The notes beneath the pieces are model-generated. The model was given only the letters and a program-made list of their open reading frames with translations. It was not told the DNA's origin and did not search any database. Shown here piece after piece: positions 63,304 through 64,000 of a stretch of 64,000 nt of DNA. The translations under genes were made by a program, and so were the position numbers. Every line of letters begins with the position of its first letter. Positions within the stretch are counted from its first letter, which is position 1. The stretch is from positions 1 through 64,000 of the forward strand of contig NZ_FUZA01000003.1 in assembly GCF_900167945.1 (NCBI RefSeq), in the 5' to 3' direction. The DNA comes from Dyadobacter psychrophilus (lineage in GTDB: Bacteria > Bacteroidota > Bacteroidia > Cytophagales > Spirosomataceae).

Positions 63304-64000
63304 ATGCCTCGATTTCTTACTTGCCTGCTTTTGCTTTTTGCCCTCCGACTTTCCGCACAAGTTCCTTCGCAATCGTCCAGTGAAATTTTTCAGAACATTA
63401 AGAAACTGAATGTATTAGGCTCTGTGCTTTACATTGCCGCGCATCCGGATGATGAAAACACGTTAATGTTATCATATTTATCAAAAGATCAGCTGGTTAG
63501 GACGGGATATTTATCATTAACAAGAGGCGATGGCGGGCAAAATCTGATCGGAGCGGAACAAGGTTATAACATTGGCGTCATTCGCACGCAGGAATTGCTG
63601 GCTGCAAGACGCATTGACGGAGCGCAGCAGTTTTTTTCAAGGGCATATGATTTTGGCTTTTCCAAAACGCGTGACGAAACATTGAATTTTTGGGACAAGG
63701 ACAAAGTTCTCGGTGACGTGATCTGGATGATCCGCAAATTCCAGCCAGACGTAATCATTACCCGTTTCCCACCTGATCCGCGCGCAGGCCATGGCCATCA
63801 TCAAACATCTGCATTTCTTGCAGAACAGGGATTCAGCCTTGCTGCTGATCCGAAATCTTATCCCGATCAGCTGAAATTTGTCAAGCCGTGGCAGGCCAAA
63901 AGATTAGTTTGGAATACATACACGCCGGGTTTTACCAACAAACAGCCGACCGAAGAGAAAAATCCGTTCATATCCATCGAAATTGGCGGTTATAACCCGG
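63304..64000 (+). CDS. PIG-L family deacetylase (partial, runs off the window)
   Basis: 232 residues are visible from ATG 63304, with a signal peptide (RFLTCLLLLFALRLSAQ) and no stop before the edge. The LmbE/PIG-L metal motif is AAHPDDENTLM (His47, Asp49, Asp50), with RTGYLSLTRGDGGQNLIG and a third ligand in GHGHHQTSAF. These zinc enzymes remove N-acetyl from sugars such as GlcNAc derivatives. The secreted long form is common in Bacteroidota, where its glycan target is unknown. It starts 29 bp after the transferase gene, in the same direction. Confidence 0.9.
   Translation, partial: MPRFLTCLLLLFALRLSAQVPSQSSSEIFQNIKKLNVLGSVLYIAAHPDDENTLMLSYLSKDQLVRTGYLSLTRGDGGQNLIGAEQGYNIGVIRTQELLAARRIDGAQQFFSRAYDFGFSKTRDETLNFWDKDKVLGDVIWMIRKFQPDVIITRFPPDPRAGHGHHQTSAFLAEQGFSLAADPKSYPDQLKFVKPWQAKRLVWNTYTPGFTNKQPTEEKNPFISIEIGGYNP

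Noticed and set aside
1..64000. tRNA, rRNA or riboswitch genes
   Set aside because: Gaps between genes are mostly short; none of the longer ones showed cloverleaf, rRNA or known aptamer patterns on reading.

Overview
The window looks like chromosome of a Bacteroidota bacterium of the order Cytophagales, most like Dyadobacter or a near relative. This rests on the SusC/SusD outer-membrane pair, a secreted protein with a type IX secretion (T9SS) C-terminal signal, Bacteroidota-type -7 boxes (TAnnTTTG) upstream of housekeeping genes, weak Shine-Dalgarno sites, and a flexirubin-type pigment locus. The genus is an inference; no rRNA or tRNA gene was recognised.

Layout. 0-8 kb is accessory and partly decaying. 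It holds the end of an IS3-family element that has cut off the 5' half of a hydroxypyruvate-isomerase-like gene, a ThuA-domain protein, a PadR regulator with an FtsX-type permease, a remnant of a Fic gene, and a long arylsulfatase gene interrupted by one in-frame TAA. 8-16 kb has the SusD/SusC pair, a sterol-desaturase-family membrane enzyme with a 39-residue membrane microprotein just upstream, a UMF1-type MFS transporter and a small lipoprotein. 16-31 kb carries secreted or metabolic genes: a T9SS cargo protein, a DUF255 thioredoxin-fold protein, a winged-helix Fic protein with operator-like repeats over its promoter, a beta-barrel plus vanadium-haloperoxidase/PAP2 lipoprotein pair, an IorA/IorB-type molybdenum hydroxylase, a DUF819 membrane protein and a sulfite-oxidase-like protein.

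31-48.7 kb is mainly housekeeping: pheT, a coiled-coil gene overlapping zapA, rny, a MoxR/Mg-chelatase-like AAA protein, recA, a zinc-peptidase-like gene, a DUF3108 gene, dnaA, and both methylmalonyl-CoA mutase subunits.

48.7-63.3 kb is the most distinctive part, a biosynthetic cluster read almost entirely leftward. It encodes a FabF-like ketosynthase, an acyl carrier protein, an ABC-2 exporter, a BtrH-like acyltransferase, DarB and DarA (dialkylresorcinol formation), a methyltransferase, a phenylacetate-CoA-ligase-like enzyme and a C45-family acyltransferase/hydrolase, with a divergent Sfp-type phosphopantetheinyl transferase. I read this as the dialkylresorcinol half of a flexirubin pigment locus; the aryl-polyene half is not in the window. 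Working model: the transferase activates the ACP, the ketosynthases build and condense acyl chains to a dialkylresorcinol, BtrH and/or C45 enzymes handle acyl transfer, and the ABC pair exports product or intermediate. The window ends inside a PIG-L deacetylase gene.
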